NCBI RefSeq assembly: GCF_000019845.1
Contig: NC_010581.1
Span: forward strand, 2,051,501-2,115,500
Reading direction: 5' to 3'
Source of the DNA: Beijerinckia indica subsp. indica ATCC 9039
Lineage (GTDB): Bacteria; Pseudomonadota; Alphaproteobacteria; Rhizobiales; Beijerinckiaceae
Length of the DNA stretch: 64,000 nt
The position numbers and the translations under genes are program-made. Positions 63,498-64,000 of the stretch are shown here, one piece after another. The notes beneath the pieces are model-generated. The model ran no database searches and was not told where the DNA came from. It saw nothing but the letters and a program-made list of their open reading frames with translations. Every line of letters begins with the position of its first letter. Position 1 is the first letter of the stretch.

Positions 63498-64000
63498 GGT
63501 GTTGGCCCCAACCCCATTGGGAGGATAAAGATTAACCGATCAAAGCTTTCACCCCACGGTTTTACAGGCTCTCCTTGGTCCTTATTGTGTAGCTAGCCTG
63601 CAGGGGTTGCTGCCAAGAATTGGCTCTGGCGCAATCTTGGTGCCTTCCAACCTGCCAACCTGTGCCTTGACGTTCGCTTTCCTGATGAAGCCGCTCTTTG
63701 TTGTCTTTTTGAGCCGGGCGTGAAAATCGCTCATGGGGAACCGGACAACGCTCAAAGAGGTTGTGAAGGCAAATACATTCCCATCGGCTCTCTTGAACGT
63801 GACCGAGGCCGCCTATGGCACGTCTGAATGGAGCTCGCGGCCAGCCGATATGTCCGGTGATGCAAGCTGATCCCATATCGTGCGAACCGGCATCGTGACG
63901 ATAGAGCATGATGGTCCAATGACGCGCGGACGCCAAGTCACGCATCAAGTCGCGCATGGGGAAAAGCGATGTCGGATCCTATCACGCATGCCTCAAGTAA
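63498..64000. other. Unassigned end of the window
   Basis: About 500 bases after the peptidase. A minus-strand frame at 63562-63957 has no recognisable product and may be decayed or non-coding DNA. No terminator or repeat was identified with confidence. Confidence 0.4.

Noticed and set aside
63562..63957. A 131-codon minus-strand frame at the window end
   Set aside because: The composition and content look non-coding; no motif or ribosome binding site is seen.
1..64000. CRISPR array, prophage or conjugative module
   Set aside because: No regularly spaced repeats, cas genes, phage structural genes or transfer genes are visible anywhere in the window.

Overview
The window reads as chromosomal DNA of an alphaproteobacterium. 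GC-rich codon use, alphaproteobacterial-style proteins (PPDK, DXS, TlyA, HdeD, a Sad-type aldehyde dehydrogenase) and dispersed palindromic intergenic repeats suggest Hyphomicrobiales, perhaps Beijerinckiaceae. That placement is inference from style; no marker gene fixes it.

Layout. 0.6-18.5 kb is mostly core: a cytochrome P450, a K+ channel-like protein, pyruvate phosphate dikinase with a clear terminator, an HdeD membrane protein, dxs - small unknown ORF - tlyA - TrmA/RumA-type RNA methyltransferase, a YfhO-like membrane protein overlapping an exported protein, a nitroreductase, a small exported Pro-rich protein and tRNA-Thr(UGU). 18.9-20.3 kb holds a succinate-semialdehyde dehydrogenase.

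20.3-23 kb is a scrapyard: the C-terminal tail of a FAD monooxygenase, an AT-rich orphan with a PD-(D/E)xK-like nuclease pattern, and an IS5 transposase remnant joined to a frameshifted serine-recombinase remnant. 23-35.6 kb is an accessory block of detoxification and redox genes: GST, SDR, alpha/beta hydrolase, MarR and NmrA (likely one operon behind a promoter with two copies of a palindrome), a divergent AraC/SDR pair, a frameshifted SDR, a DUF1254 exported protein between direct repeats, and a LysR regulator divergent from an ene-reductase and a quinone-reductase-like gene.

36.4-41 kb carries a copper-type P1B ATPase and a Tat-exported phospholipase C. 41-45.6 kb is accessory: two peroxiredoxins and, between IS481 and IS5 remnants, a two-gene unit of an MvdC/MvdD-type ATP-grasp ligase preceded by an unrecognised 166-residue protein with an Asp/Ser/Thr-rich tail. 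This is the best candidate for an undescribed graspetide-like peptide or protein modification system.

45.9-49 kb has two large composite enzymes, a double methyltransferase and a GT2 glycosyltransferase fused to a CmcI-like domain. 49.5-62 kb is a long same-strand cluster of a TonB receptor, two acyl-CoA-dehydrogenase-like flavoenzymes, an FAD oxidoreductase, three luciferase-like FMN monooxygenases, a DUF3088 protein and a nitroreductase. It looks like an import and oxidative cleavage route for an organosulfur or similar compound. The window ends with an exported G1 (glutamic) peptidase and about 500 bases in which no gene is recognised.
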